From contig CAZNRX010000008.1 of the NCBI GenBank assembly GCA_964575455.1, positions 1 to 64,000 of the forward strand: 64,000 nt of DNA. The letters are read 5' to 3'. The notes below the pieces were generated by a model. That model did not search any database. It worked only from the letters and a program-made list of their open reading frames with translations, and had not been told where the DNA came from. A program made the position numbers and the translations under genes. Source of the DNA: SKLM01 sp964575455 (GTDB lineage: Bacteria > Chloroflexota > Anaerolineae > B4-G1). Below, one piece after another: positions 18,140-26,559 of this stretch. Numbering within the stretch: position 1 is the stretch's first letter; every line of letters starts with the position of its first letter.

Positions 18140-21058
18140 GTGGGCGTTCTGCAGTTCCGTTTCCTTGGCCCGCTGGAGATTTGCAGCGGGGATCGGCGGC
18201 TGCCGAAGCCCCCCACGCTCAAGTCCCAGTCCCTGCTCGCCTACCTCGTTCTACACCGCGATCAGCCTCAGCCCCGCTCGCACCTGGCTGGCCTCTTCTG
18301 GGGCGATCGGCCGGAGCGGAAGGCGCGCTCCTCTCTGTCCACCGCGCTCTGGCACATTCGCCACGTCCTTCCCGACGACGTCCCGCTGCTGAGTGACCTT
18401 CATACCGTGCAGTTCGATCCCCGGGCTGATATCTGGCTCGACGTGGAGGGCTTCAAGTCTCAGGCCTCTCACAATGACGTCGCCAGCCTGGAGTCTGCCG
18501 TAGCGCGCTATCGTGGCCCCCTCCTCGACGGCTTCTACGACGATTGGATCCTCAACGAGCGGTACCGGCTGGAGGCACTGCTCGGGGACGCGTTGGTGCG
18601 CCTGATAGCGGGGCACGAGGCGAGGGGGGATGTCGCAGCCGTCCTGGCGGCGGCGCAGCGCCTGCTGAACCAAGATCCGCTGCGGGAGGAGGCGCATCGG
18701 GCGGCGATGCGGGCCTACGTGGGGCTGGGGCGACGGAACGAGGCGCTGGAGCAGTATCATCGCTGTCGCGAGATCGTCCAACAGGAGCTGGGTGCCGAGC
18801 CGACGGCCGAGACGAGCGAGATGTGGCGGTCGATCCTGGACGGGCAGTTCGAGGTGGGGCTCGCGGGTGAGGAGGTGGCTGACGCCGTCGGATCACGGAT
18901 CCGACGGGAGCGAGTGCGGGCCGAGCGGGCACGGGGCGGGGCGCGCAGTCCGTTGGATGCGGTGGCTGTGAGCCCGTTGGTGGGCCGGGGGGAGACTCTG
19001 GCGTCCCTGGATGTCGAGTGGCAGGCTGCCAGGGCTGGAGAAGGCGGCCTGGTGCTCGTCAGCGGGGAGGCCGGCGTGGGGAAGACCCGTCTGCTCGAGG
19101 CGTTTGCCGATCGGCTGCGTTGGCAGGGCGCCCGAGTGGTGTGGGGCCGCTGCTACGAGTTCGCGTCTGCCCTGCCCTATCAGCCCGTTGCTGAGGCGCT
19201 GCGGACGGTCGTGGTCGCTCTGACCTCGGATCAGCTGGCCGATCTTCCCGCCTGGTCTCTGCGGGAGGTAGCTCGTCTGGTGCCGGCGTTGTCGGACCAG
19301 ATCGACGCTGGTTCGCTCGATCCATCGGGAGACAAAGGAGCTGTCTTGAGTTCGTCCCCAGCAGCGTCGCGAGACCTCCTGGGTGGAGCAAGCGAGCCGT
19401 CGTCCTCTCTGGACCTGGGGCGCGAGCAGGCGCGGCTCTTCGACGGCCTGACCCGTTTCCTGGTCGAGCTTTCGTCCTTTCAACCCATCCTGCTCGTTCT
19501 GGAGGACCTGCACTGGGCGGGCAAATCGACGCTGCAGCTGCTCCACTACCTGGCGCGCCATCTGGCTGCGCGTCATTCGGTGCTGATGGTGGGCACCTTC
19601 CGCCCCGAGGCGCTGGGGTTGGAACACCCTCTGTTGACACTCCGGCGTCGTCTGACGCGCGAGGGGCTGGCTAAGCCGCTCCGACTGACGCGCCTCCCGG
19701 CCGGGGCGGTGGAGCGCATGGTGGTGGAGATGTCGGGGACGGGGGAGGCGGTGGCTCCGCTGGCGGAGCGGCTGTACCAGGAAACGGATGGCAATCCTTT
19801 CTTCCTCCTGGAGACCGTGAAGGCGCTCTTCGAAAAGGGTGTCCTTCGTGTGGAGCAGGGCATGTGGGTAGGGGAGTTCGCAGCGATCTCCAGAGGGGCG
19901 TTCCCGCTGCCGGCCGCGGTGGGAGAGCTGATTGAGGCCCGTGTGCGTCGCTTGGATGAGCGGGCACAGGAGGCGTTGCGGATGGCGGCCGTGCTCGGGC
20001 AGGTGTTCGACCTCGATCTGCTCCGTGCGGCCTGGGATCGGGAGCTCGATACGACGCTACGGGCCCTGGACGCCCTGTTGCGTCAGCGCCTGGTGGAGGA
20101 GGCAGCTCCCGATCGTGACTACGCCTTCAGCTATCACAAGATACAGCAAGCGGTCTACGCGGGGATCCCGCGGCGCCGCCGGCAGCGCCTGCACGCCCCG
20201 GCGGGCAGGGCGATGGAAAGCATCTACGCTCCCGAGGCGCATGCGCGCGCCAGCGAGCTTGCGTTCCACTTCCGGCAGGCACAGCAGCCGGATTCCTACC
20301 TGACCGACAAAGAGGAGTCGCATGGCATGAGCATCCAGGGGAACACCAACGCAGAGTGCAACGGCTCGTCGTCGGCACGCGCGCGCCGTAGCACATCCGC
20401 CGCGCAAGTCATCCTCTACCTCCACGGCTTCCTCTCCTCGGCGAAGTCGACCAAGGCACGCTTCCTACGGGAGCGTCTTGAAGCGTTCCCTCATGTGAGC
20501 TTCCGCGCCATCGACTTCAACCCCACGCCCGCCGACTTCGAGACCATGACCACCACGGGGCAGATCAACCGCCTGCGGCAGTACGTGCTCGATCACGGCC
20601 TGGGCGACGTCAGCCTGGTGGGCAGCTCCTTCGGCGGCTTGGTGGCGCTCCACTACGCCCACCGCTTCGGCGGCGTGACGCGTATGCTCCTCCTGGCCCC
20701 GGCCGTGGTCTGGCTCTCCGGCGGGCTGTCGGAGGAGGAGCTGCGGGGGTGGGAGGAGGCGGGCGCGGCGCCGCTCCTCCACCCCGCATTCGAGCGGGAG
20801 GTCCACATCCGCTACGACCTGCAGGTGGACGGCATGCGCTACCTGGACCCCGTGCCTCCGGCGGCGCCCACGGTCATCATTCACGGTCGCCAGGACGAGA
20901 CCGTTCCCATCGCGCACAGCCGGGCCTATGCAGCCGACTATCCTGACCACGTTCGTCTGATCGAGGTCGATGCCGATCACGACCTCAACCCGCACCTGGA
21001 TCTGATCTGGGATCACGTGACAATCTTCTTGCTCGGAGTGTATGGAGGTGCTGAATGA
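18140..21058 (+). CDS. SARP/BTAD-AAA transcriptional activator fused to an alpha/beta hydrolase
   Basis: A 972-residue fusion. GTG 18140 is chosen because GGAGGG precedes it and the family's usual opening strand ('VLQFRFLGPLE') begins there. Residues 1-95 form an OmpR/SARP-like winged helix and about 100-245 a BTAD domain. An AAA/STAND ATPase follows with Walker A 'GEAGVGKT' (near 309-316) and Walker B 'LLVLEDLHW' (near 450-458). Such regulators normally continue into long TPR repeats. Here that region breaks off after 'ELAFHFRQAQQ', and an esterase-like alpha/beta hydrolase begins (about 730-972) with nucleophile elbow 'GSSFGG', the acid in 'HGRQDETVP' and a His in 'DADHDLN'. An internal SD and ATG 20327 could yield the hydrolase alone. 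Its stop overlaps the mttB-like start by four bases. Confidence 0.8.
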   Translation: MGVLQFRFLGPLEICSGDRRLPKPPTLKSQSLLAYLVLHRDQPQPRSHLAGLFWGDRPERKARSSLSTALWHIRHVLPDDVPLLSDLHTVQFDPRADIWLDVEGFKSQASHNDVASLESAVARYRGPLLDGFYDDWILNERYRLEALLGDALVRLIAGHEARGDVAAVLAAAQRLLNQDPLREEAHRAAMRAYVGLGRRNEALEQYHRCREIVQQELGAEPTAETSEMWRSILDGQFEVGLAGEEVADAVGSRIRRERVRAERARGGARSPLDAVAVSPLVGRGETLASLDVEWQAARAGEGGLVLVSGEAGVGKTRLLEAFADRLRWQGARVVWGRCYEFASALPYQPVAEALRTVVVALTSDQLADLPAWSLREVARLVPALSDQIDAGSLDPSGDKGAVLSSSPAASRDLLGGASEPSSSLDLGREQARLFDGLTRFLVELSSFQPILLVLEDLHWAGKSTLQLLHYLARHLAARHSVLMVGTFRPEALGLEHPLLTLRRRLTREGLAKPLRLTRLPAGAVERMVVEMSGTGEAVAPLAERLYQETDGNPFFLLETVKALFEKGVLRVEQGMWVGEFAAISRGAFPLPAAVGELIEARVRRLDERAQEALRMAAVLGQVFDLDLLRAAWDRELDTTLRALDALLRQRLVEEAAPDRDYAFSYHKIQQAVYAGIPRRRRQRLHAPAGRAMESIYAPEAHARASELAFHFRQAQQPDSYLTDKEESHGMSIQGNTNAECNGSSSARARRSTSAAQVILYLHGFLSSAKSTKARFLRERLEAFPHVSFRAIDFNPTPADFETMTTTGQINRLRQYVLDHGLGDVSLVGSSFGGLVALHYAHRFGGVTRMLLLAPAVVWLSGGLSEEELRGWEEAGAAPLLHPAFEREVHIRYDLQVDGMRYLDPVPPAAPTVIIHGRQDETVPIAHSRAYAADYPDHVRLIEVDADHDLNPHLDLIWDHVTIFLLGVYGGAE
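20311..20329 (+). promoter_or_regulatory. Internal SD and start codon inside the fusion gene
   Basis: AGAGGAG (20311-20317) lies nine bases before the in-frame ATG 20327, exactly at the junction between the truncated regulator and the hydrolase. It would give a free 243-residue hydrolase. This suggests the hydrolase gene was once separate and that the fusion arose by deletion. Confidence 0.6.
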
Positions 21059-22539
21059 GAGCCACACGTTTCGAGGTGTTGAGCCCGAAGGAGATCGAGC
21101 GCATCCACGACGCCTCGATGGAGGTGCTGGCGACCGTCGGCGTCAAGGTCGACTACGCGACCGCGCGCGACCTCTTCCGCCAGGCCGGCGCCGAGGTCGA
21201 CGACGAGCGGGCATGCGTGCGCGTCCCGGAGGAGCTGGTCCAATGGGCCCTCGATCAAGCGCCGCGGCAGTTCACCCTCTACGGCGCCGACCCCGACTTC
21301 CAGATGGAGGTCGGCGGTGGGGAGGTGCATTTCGCCGGGCTCGGCACGCCCACTGACATCATCGACACCGAGACGGGCGAGCATCGGCCCAGCACCATGG
21401 CCGACGTGGTGCGACACATCCAGCTCATCGATGGCTGCCAGCACATCCACAACTCGCAGATGGACGTCTGGCCCAACGACATCGTCATGACCACCATCCA
21501 CGCCGAAGCGATCTGGGCCTGGGCGCACCACAGCCGCAAGCCCTTCGGCATGGGGTGCTACGGCTACCTGCCCACGCTCGACATGATGCGCATGATGGCC
21601 CTCGCCGTGTGCGGCAAGGAGGAACTGCGCGAGCGCCCGCGCTTCTTCGCTATCTGCTCCGTCGGCAGCCCGCTCCAGATGCTCCAGATGCAGGCCGAGG
21701 GCCTCCTCATCTGCGCTGACTACGGCCAGCCGCTGGCGATGTCGCCGGAGGCCATCGCGGGGGCCACCGCGCCCGTTACGCTGGCCGGGCTGCTGACCCA
21801 GCAGAACGCCAGCATCCTGGCCCACATCACACTGGCTCAGATCTTCCGCCCCGGCACGCCCGTCCTCTACGGCACGGTTTCGACCATCGCCAACATGCGG
21901 CTGGGCACGGTGGCGCTGGGCGCCGTGGAGACCGGCCTGGTCACCGCCGGAGCGGCCCAGCTCGCGCGCCACTACGGCCTGCCCTGCCGGGGGGTCGGCG
22001 GCACCACGGAGTCGAAGCTTGAGGACGTGCAAGCCGGCCTGGAGCGCACGGCCACGCTGCTGCAGGCCGTGCTGGCAGGGGTCGACTTCATCACCTGTGG
22101 CGGCACGCTTGACAGCACCATGCTGGAGAGCGAACCGCTGCTGGTGCTGGACGACGAGCTGTGTGGCGCCGCGCTGCGCATCGCCCGCGGCATCGAGGTC
22201 GACGACGACAGTCTGGCCCTCCAAGCCATCAAGGAAGTCGGCTTCTCCGGTCACTACCTGGATCACGAGCAGACCGCCCGCCGCTTCCGCGACGAGCACT
22301 TCATCCCGAGCCTGCTGCCCCGGGAGCCCTACGACACCTGGCAGGCGGGCGGCGCACGCTCGGCCCTGTATCACGCCCGCGAGCGGGTGCGCCAGATCCT
22401 GGCCGATCACGAGCCCTGCGAGCTCGATCCGGTTGTCGAGCGCGACCTCGACGCCTACCGCCGCCGGGTCGCCCGGCGCCCCATGGAGCAGTTCTACGCC
22501 TACGAGGATGAGGAACTGCAGGATCTCAGCGCCCTGTGA
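21055..22539 (+). CDS. MttB-family (trimethylamine methyltransferase-like) corrinoid methyltransferase, non-pyrrolysine
   Basis: A 494-residue TIM-barrel methyltransferase of the MttB superfamily, usual full length. SD GGAGGTG precedes ATG 21055, which overlaps the previous stop. True MttB needs an in-frame amber codon for pyrrolysine. This frame has none, placing it with the non-Pyl members known to demethylate quaternary amines such as glycine betaine, proline betaine or carnitine. The conserved 'GTTESKLEDVQAG' region is intact. The product methyl group is normally passed to a cognate corrinoid protein, but no MtgC/MttC-type gene lies next to it. With a WL island 16 kb away and a transporter downstream, feeding methyl groups into acetogenesis is a reasonable inference. 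The substrate is unknown. Confidence 0.85.
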   Translation: MRATRFEVLSPKEIERIHDASMEVLATVGVKVDYATARDLFRQAGAEVDDERACVRVPEELVQWALDQAPRQFTLYGADPDFQMEVGGGEVHFAGLGTPTDIIDTETGEHRPSTMADVVRHIQLIDGCQHIHNSQMDVWPNDIVMTTIHAEAIWAWAHHSRKPFGMGCYGYLPTLDMMRMMALAVCGKEELRERPRFFAICSVGSPLQMLQMQAEGLLICADYGQPLAMSPEAIAGATAPVTLAGLLTQQNASILAHITLAQIFRPGTPVLYGTVSTIANMRLGTVALGAVETGLVTAGAAQLARHYGLPCRGVGGTTESKLEDVQAGLERTATLLQAVLAGVDFITCGGTLDSTMLESEPLLVLDDELCGAALRIARGIEVDDDSLALQAIKEVGFSGHYLDHEQTARRFRDEHFIPSLLPREPYDTWQAGGARSALYHARERVRQILADHEPCELDPVVERDLDAYRRRVARRPMEQFYAYEDEELQDLSAL

Positions 22540-22644
22540 GGTGCCGCGCACTTACTCGCTTACGGAGGCCATGTCAGCTCTGAAGTGACGATCCTGAATC
22601 CACCCGTCCCGGTTCTCCGTCTCGGAAGTGCGTCGCACCTTTTC
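22539..22644 (+). terminator. Large inverted repeat with T-tract between mttB-like and transporter genes
   Basis: AGGTGCCGCGCACTT (22539-22553) faces AAGTGCGTCGCACCT (22626-22640), complementary at 13 of 15 positions, followed by TTTT. The loop is about 70 bases, long for a simple terminator, so it may be a partial terminator or an RNA-processing site. Confidence 0.45.
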
Positions 22645-22685
22645 TGCTAATAAGTGCCGGTCACCTGAGGGCCAGGAGATGAGCG

Positions 22686-24062
22686 ATGAATGACAGTGTA
22701 TCCCACGATTCTGACAAACTCCCTCTCCGTCTGAAGCTACTCTATAGCACCGGCGACCTGAGCGTCAGCATCCCCCTGGCCATCCTCATGTTCTTCCAGC
22801 TCTACTTCCTCACCGACGTGGCCGGGCTGCGGCCCGACTACGCCGGTTGGGCCGTCGGCCTGGGCAAGATCTGGGACGCCGTGAACGATCCCCTCTTTGG
22901 CCTCTTCTCCGACCGCATCCGCAGCCGCTGGGGGCGTCGCCGCGTGCTGCTCCTCTTCGGCGCCGTGCCGCTGGGGCTATCCTTCATGTTCATGTGGTTG
23001 GTGCCGCCCTTTGAGCCGCTGGGGCTGACGGTCTACTACACCATCACCTTCATCCTCTTCGACACCGCCTTCACGTTTGTCCACGTCGGCTACAACGCCC
23101 TCACGCCGGAACTCACCGCCGACTACGACGAGCGCAGCTCCCTCAACGGCTTCCGCATGGTCTTCTCCATCTCCGGCACGCTGGGGGCCATCATCCTGGC
23201 CACCGTGCTGGGCTGGACCATCACCGATAAGCAGGTCCTTTTCGCCGTCGTCGGCGTCGGGCTGGGCCTCGTCTCCATCGTGCCGCCCCTGATCGTCTTC
23301 CGCGTCACCCGCGAGCACGCCGACGCGCCCCTGGCCCAGGAGCGGCCGGAGCCCTTGCCGGTGCGCCAGGCGCTGCGGGCCACGCTCAACAACCGCCCCT
23401 TCCGTCTGGTGATGGGGCTCTACCTGCTCAGCTGGACCACGGCCAGCATCCTGGCCGCGGTGCTGGTGTACTTCGCCAATTATTATCTGCGCGTGCCGGA
23501 GCAGGCCAACTATTTCGTACTCGTCGCCCAGGGCGCGGCCATTGTCTTCATCCCCCTCTGGGTCTGGGTGGCGCGCCGGCTCGATAAGCGCCGCGCCTTC
23601 ATCCTGGGCACGGCCAGCTGGATCGTGGTGCTGCTGGGCATCGCGGCGCTGCGCGCCGACCAGGTGACGCTGGCCTATGCGCTGGCGGCGCTCTCCGGCT
23701 CCGGGATCGCCACCGCCTACGTACTGCCCTGGTCCATGGTGCCGGACATCATCGAGTGCGACCAACTGGAGACCGGGCGGCGGCGCGAGGGCTCCTACTA
23801 CGCCTTCGCCTCCTTCTTCCAGAAGCTGGGCACAGGCGCGGCCATCTGGGCCATGGGGCAGCTGTTGGCCCTGACCGGCTATGTGACCCCCGATCTGGTC
23901 GGGGATCTGCCAGCGCAGCCGCAGCGGGCGGTGCAGGCCATCCGCGCCTTCGCCGGGCCGGTGCCAGCGGTGCTGCTGGTGCTGGCGATTCTGTTTGCGT
24001 GGCAGTACCCGATCACGCGGGAGCGGCACCGGGCGACGTGTGAGGCGTTGGCGGGGGAGTGA
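22686..24062 (+). CDS. GPH-family (MelB-like) MFS transporter
   Basis: A 458-residue, 12-helix transporter of the glycoside-pentoside-hexuronide:cation symporter family. AGGAG lies seven bases before ATG 22686. The signatures are the N-terminal 'YSTGDLSVSI', the loop 2-3 motif 'DPLFGLFSDRIRSRWGRRR', and the later 'YVLPWSMVPDIIE...GRRREGSYYAF' block typical of the family. Such proteins usually import sugars with Na+ or H+. Its position after the MttB-like gene, in the same direction and 146 bases away, makes import of the methyltransferase substrate possible, but that is only an inference from context. Confidence 0.88.
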   Translation: MNDSVSHDSDKLPLRLKLLYSTGDLSVSIPLAILMFFQLYFLTDVAGLRPDYAGWAVGLGKIWDAVNDPLFGLFSDRIRSRWGRRRVLLLFGAVPLGLSFMFMWLVPPFEPLGLTVYYTITFILFDTAFTFVHVGYNALTPELTADYDERSSLNGFRMVFSISGTLGAIILATVLGWTITDKQVLFAVVGVGLGLVSIVPPLIVFRVTREHADAPLAQERPEPLPVRQALRATLNNRPFRLVMGLYLLSWTTASILAAVLVYFANYYLRVPEQANYFVLVAQGAAIVFIPLWVWVARRLDKRRAFILGTASWIVVLLGIAALRADQVTLAYALAALSGSGIATAYVLPWSMVPDIIECDQLETGRRREGSYYAFASFFQKLGTGAAIWAMGQLLALTGYVTPDLVGDLPAQPQRAVQAIRAFAGPVPAVLLVLAILFAWQYPITRERHRATCEALAGE

Positions 24063-24097
24063 CGAAGGACGATGGACGGAGGACGATGGACGATGGA
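24061..24097. repeat. Short GACGATGGA-type tandem repeat
   Basis: GACGAAGGAC-GATGGACGGAG and following GACGATGGA units repeat about four times, directly abutting the transporter stop codon. The 24098-24286 stretch that follows has no recognisable gene; a weak promoter-like pair TTCACA (24148) and TATAGT (24171) with a 17-bp spacer is present. Confidence 0.6.
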
Positions 24098-24295
24098 GAA
24101 GCGAAGACTCTTGGCCCCGACGGAGGCGGAGGGGATTGCCTGAGGGCTTCACAAGATCGCGGTCATGTGGTATAGTGGAGCCGTTCTATAACACATCGTT
24201 CGTTCTTCGCCACCGGCTTATCATCAGTCCAGCTTCATCTATCCCGTCCACCAGGACGGCTCAAGCGCAGCGTTGTTACCGCCTTTGCCTCGACC

Positions 24296-24565
24296 CACTG
24301 GTGTGAAGTTATTCGCCGCCTTGTTGGCCTTGCTCTACCAAAATGACTTTTGAGGCCCTGGTCTGAAGCTGATGCGTCATGATCGACCCAAATTGGCCCT
24401 TCTAGCGCCTCTTGGAGTGTTTCTCGAGGCCGCCAAAAGCCTTCATCAGGTGGCATTTGCCAGCCCAAGAACAGCCACGCAGAGTCAGGAAACTGAACGC
24501 AAGCATCTGAGAATTGGCGAAGGTGCGAGAATGAGCCTGGATAAGAGAATAACTTCACACCATTG
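24296..24565. mobile_element. MITE-like non-autonomous element with terminal inverted repeats and 9-bp target duplication
   Basis: The ends are 19-bp inverted repeats, consensus CAnTGGTGTGAAGTTATTC with one mismatch (24296-24314 and 24547-24565). They are bounded on both sides by the direct repeat GCCTCGACC (24287-24295 and 24566-24574), the footprint expected of a transposition event. The 270-bp body has no plausible transposase. A 9-bp duplication and a 'CA' terminus would fit mobilisation by an IS4-type transposase, but that assignment is inference. Nothing else was recognised between it and the peptidase gene at 24784. Confidence 0.8.
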
Positions 24566-24783
24566 GCCTCGACCGTAGTCCGTAGAGCAGGGTGGCGGTA
24601 GCAAGGTTCGCAAGATCCCAGATTGTGATGACCGCTAGCTTTTGATAGAGCAGGAGTTCTTGCAGGGAAACCGCGAATCCGTGGTCAGATCGTGGCATCC
24701 TGACGCTGACTGAGACAAGTCGTGAGACCTGGTAGCTGTTCTCGGGGACTCTCGGATCGATAGCCGATGAGAGGAGGTGTCTC

Positions 24784-26508
24784 ATGCTGAGCGGATTTCG
24801 AAAAGTACGGTTTCACGTGGTAGACAAAGATGTCGAGGAACTGCGAGCGGCTGGTACGCGCCCGCTGGCACATCGCGGAGTAGGTCGGCCAAGAGAACTG
24901 GACGAAGGCTCGGTCCAGTTCAACAACGACGAGGCGGCGGCCCGCTACTTCATCAGCAAGGTGTTTCAGCAGGACGAACGCCCGGGCGTGCGCGGGTTGA
25001 CCGCCCCAGATCGGGCAGAGTTGGTTCCGGATATGCGTTTGACCGGGGTTCAAGAGGTGCCGTTGACGAACACCCGGCTCGTTCGCTTTGATCAGACTCT
25101 ATCGTCGATCCCCGTCTTTGGTTCGCGCGTTGTCGTCGAGCTGGATCAGAACCGTGAACTGGTGGGCTTGGTCGGTGAGCTAGCCGAGATTGAGGAGGTC
25201 TCTCCCATCGCCGCGCTCAGTCCTGCGGATGCTCTGAAGCGGATTGCGGAACTAGCGGAGGTCGACGTAAGGTCGCTCGAGGCGGTGCAGCCGCCCGAGC
25301 TGAATTTCTTCCACGACGAAAAGCACGAGACCTGGCACCTCGCCTATTTCTTCAAGGAGGTGGACGCCGCGCCGGAGTCGTTTCTAGAGTCGGCCCTCGA
25401 TTGTGAGAGCCACGGCCACGGAATGGGACGCTCGCCCAGGCAGATTCACCCTCGGCTCAACTACCTGGTCGACGCGCACGACGGCACGGTGCTGCTCTAC
25501 TATAGCGCGACACCTCTGTTGGATATTCCGTCGAAGTGCCATGGGGTCGGGGAGGGCGGCTCGATCTACGAGTTCTGGGGGCGCCAGGCTGCCGAGGGCT
25601 TCGAAATGAGTGACCCGCTCCGGGCCGTCAAGACCTACGACCAGAGGCTTGCTGACGTGATGGCGCCTCTCCCCACAGGACCGGTTCAGAATGTAACGAA
25701 CGACTGGGCCGGAGGCAACAGGGCTGCCGTCTCGGCACACGTGAACGCAACAAGGGTCTACGATTTCTACAAGTCCGTTCTGATGCGGGACGGCATTGAC
25801 GACAAGGGCATGGACCTGGCGTCTGTTGTGAACTGTACCTATTCCGACGATGAGCCGCCGCCAGAATGGCACAACGCGGTGTGGTATCAGAACAGGATGT
25901 GGTACGGTCAGGTGAAGGAGCACGACGGGACGTTGCGGAGCTACTCGCGCTTCCTAGACATCATCGCCCATGAGTTGACGCACGGCGTCACCCAGTACAC
26001 GTCGGATCTGGTGTACCGGTACCAGTCCGGTGCGCTGAACGAATCGTTCAGTGACATCTTCGGCGTGATCATCAACAACTGGTATGTCGTCGGGCCGGAC
26101 AGCGACGTCGAGCAGTGGAACTGGGAGATTGGACCCGACCTGGGTCCGAATGGCCTGCCGCTGCGAGATATGAGCGATCCAACAAGGACCGATGACCCCG
26201 ATCACATGGACGACTACCTCGTGACGAGCGCCGACAGCGGGGGGGTACATACGAACAGCAATATCCACAACAAGGCAGCCTACAATGTGCTGACGGTCCG
26301 GGATGAACAGGGTCAGCACGTGTTCACGTCACGCGAGGTCGCAGTGCTGTACTACCTGTGTCTGAGCCGTCTCAACAGCTGGGCGAAGTTCTCGGATGCG
26401 TTGGAAGAGCTTGTGAACGTCGTCACCACCTACTTCGCAGGGGACCCGGACCGCGAGCAGAAGATTGGGTACATTCGGGATGCATATGCACGCGTGGGGA
26501 TCGCCTAG
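24784..26508 (+). CDS. Thermolysin-like (M4) metallopeptidase without signal peptide
   Basis: A 574-residue zinc protease; AGGAGGTG precedes ATG 24784. The catalytic site is intact: H396-E397-L-T-H400, third ligand E420 in 'GALNESFSD', and the transition-state His489 in 'GGVHTNSNIHN'. The spacing H396-H400-E420 equals that of thermolysin. Residues about 75-165 resemble an FTP/PepSY-type propeptide. The N-terminus is charged, with no hydrophobic segment, so the Sec signal nearly universal in M4 peptidases is missing. Intracellular action or unconventional export is implied. It heads a four-gene, same-strand cluster with a metzincin-like pseudoenzyme, a CHAT protease and a membrane protein. Confidence 0.88.
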   Translation: MLSGFRKVRFHVVDKDVEELRAAGTRPLAHRGVGRPRELDEGSVQFNNDEAAARYFISKVFQQDERPGVRGLTAPDRAELVPDMRLTGVQEVPLTNTRLVRFDQTLSSIPVFGSRVVVELDQNRELVGLVGELAEIEEVSPIAALSPADALKRIAELAEVDVRSLEAVQPPELNFFHDEKHETWHLAYFFKEVDAAPESFLESALDCESHGHGMGRSPRQIHPRLNYLVDAHDGTVLLYYSATPLLDIPSKCHGVGEGGSIYEFWGRQAAEGFEMSDPLRAVKTYDQRLADVMAPLPTGPVQNVTNDWAGGNRAAVSAHVNATRVYDFYKSVLMRDGIDDKGMDLASVVNCTYSDDEPPPEWHNAVWYQNRMWYGQVKEHDGTLRSYSRFLDIIAHELTHGVTQYTSDLVYRYQSGALNESFSDIFGVIINNWYVVGPDSDVEQWNWEIGPDLGPNGLPLRDMSDPTRTDDPDHMDDYLVTSADSGGVHTNSNIHNKAAYNVLTVRDEQGQHVFTSREVAVLYYLCLSRLNSWAKFSDALEELVNVVTTYFAGDPDREQKIGYIRDAYARVGIA

Positions 26509-26559
26509 GGCACACTCTGGGGCTTGAAAGCAGAAGGGACAACAGGGAAGCGAGGATCT

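Noticed and set aside
24235..24558. Minus-strand frame of 107 codons across the MITE-like element
   Set aside because: It begins inside the terminal inverted repeat and runs past the other end, with no transposase motif.
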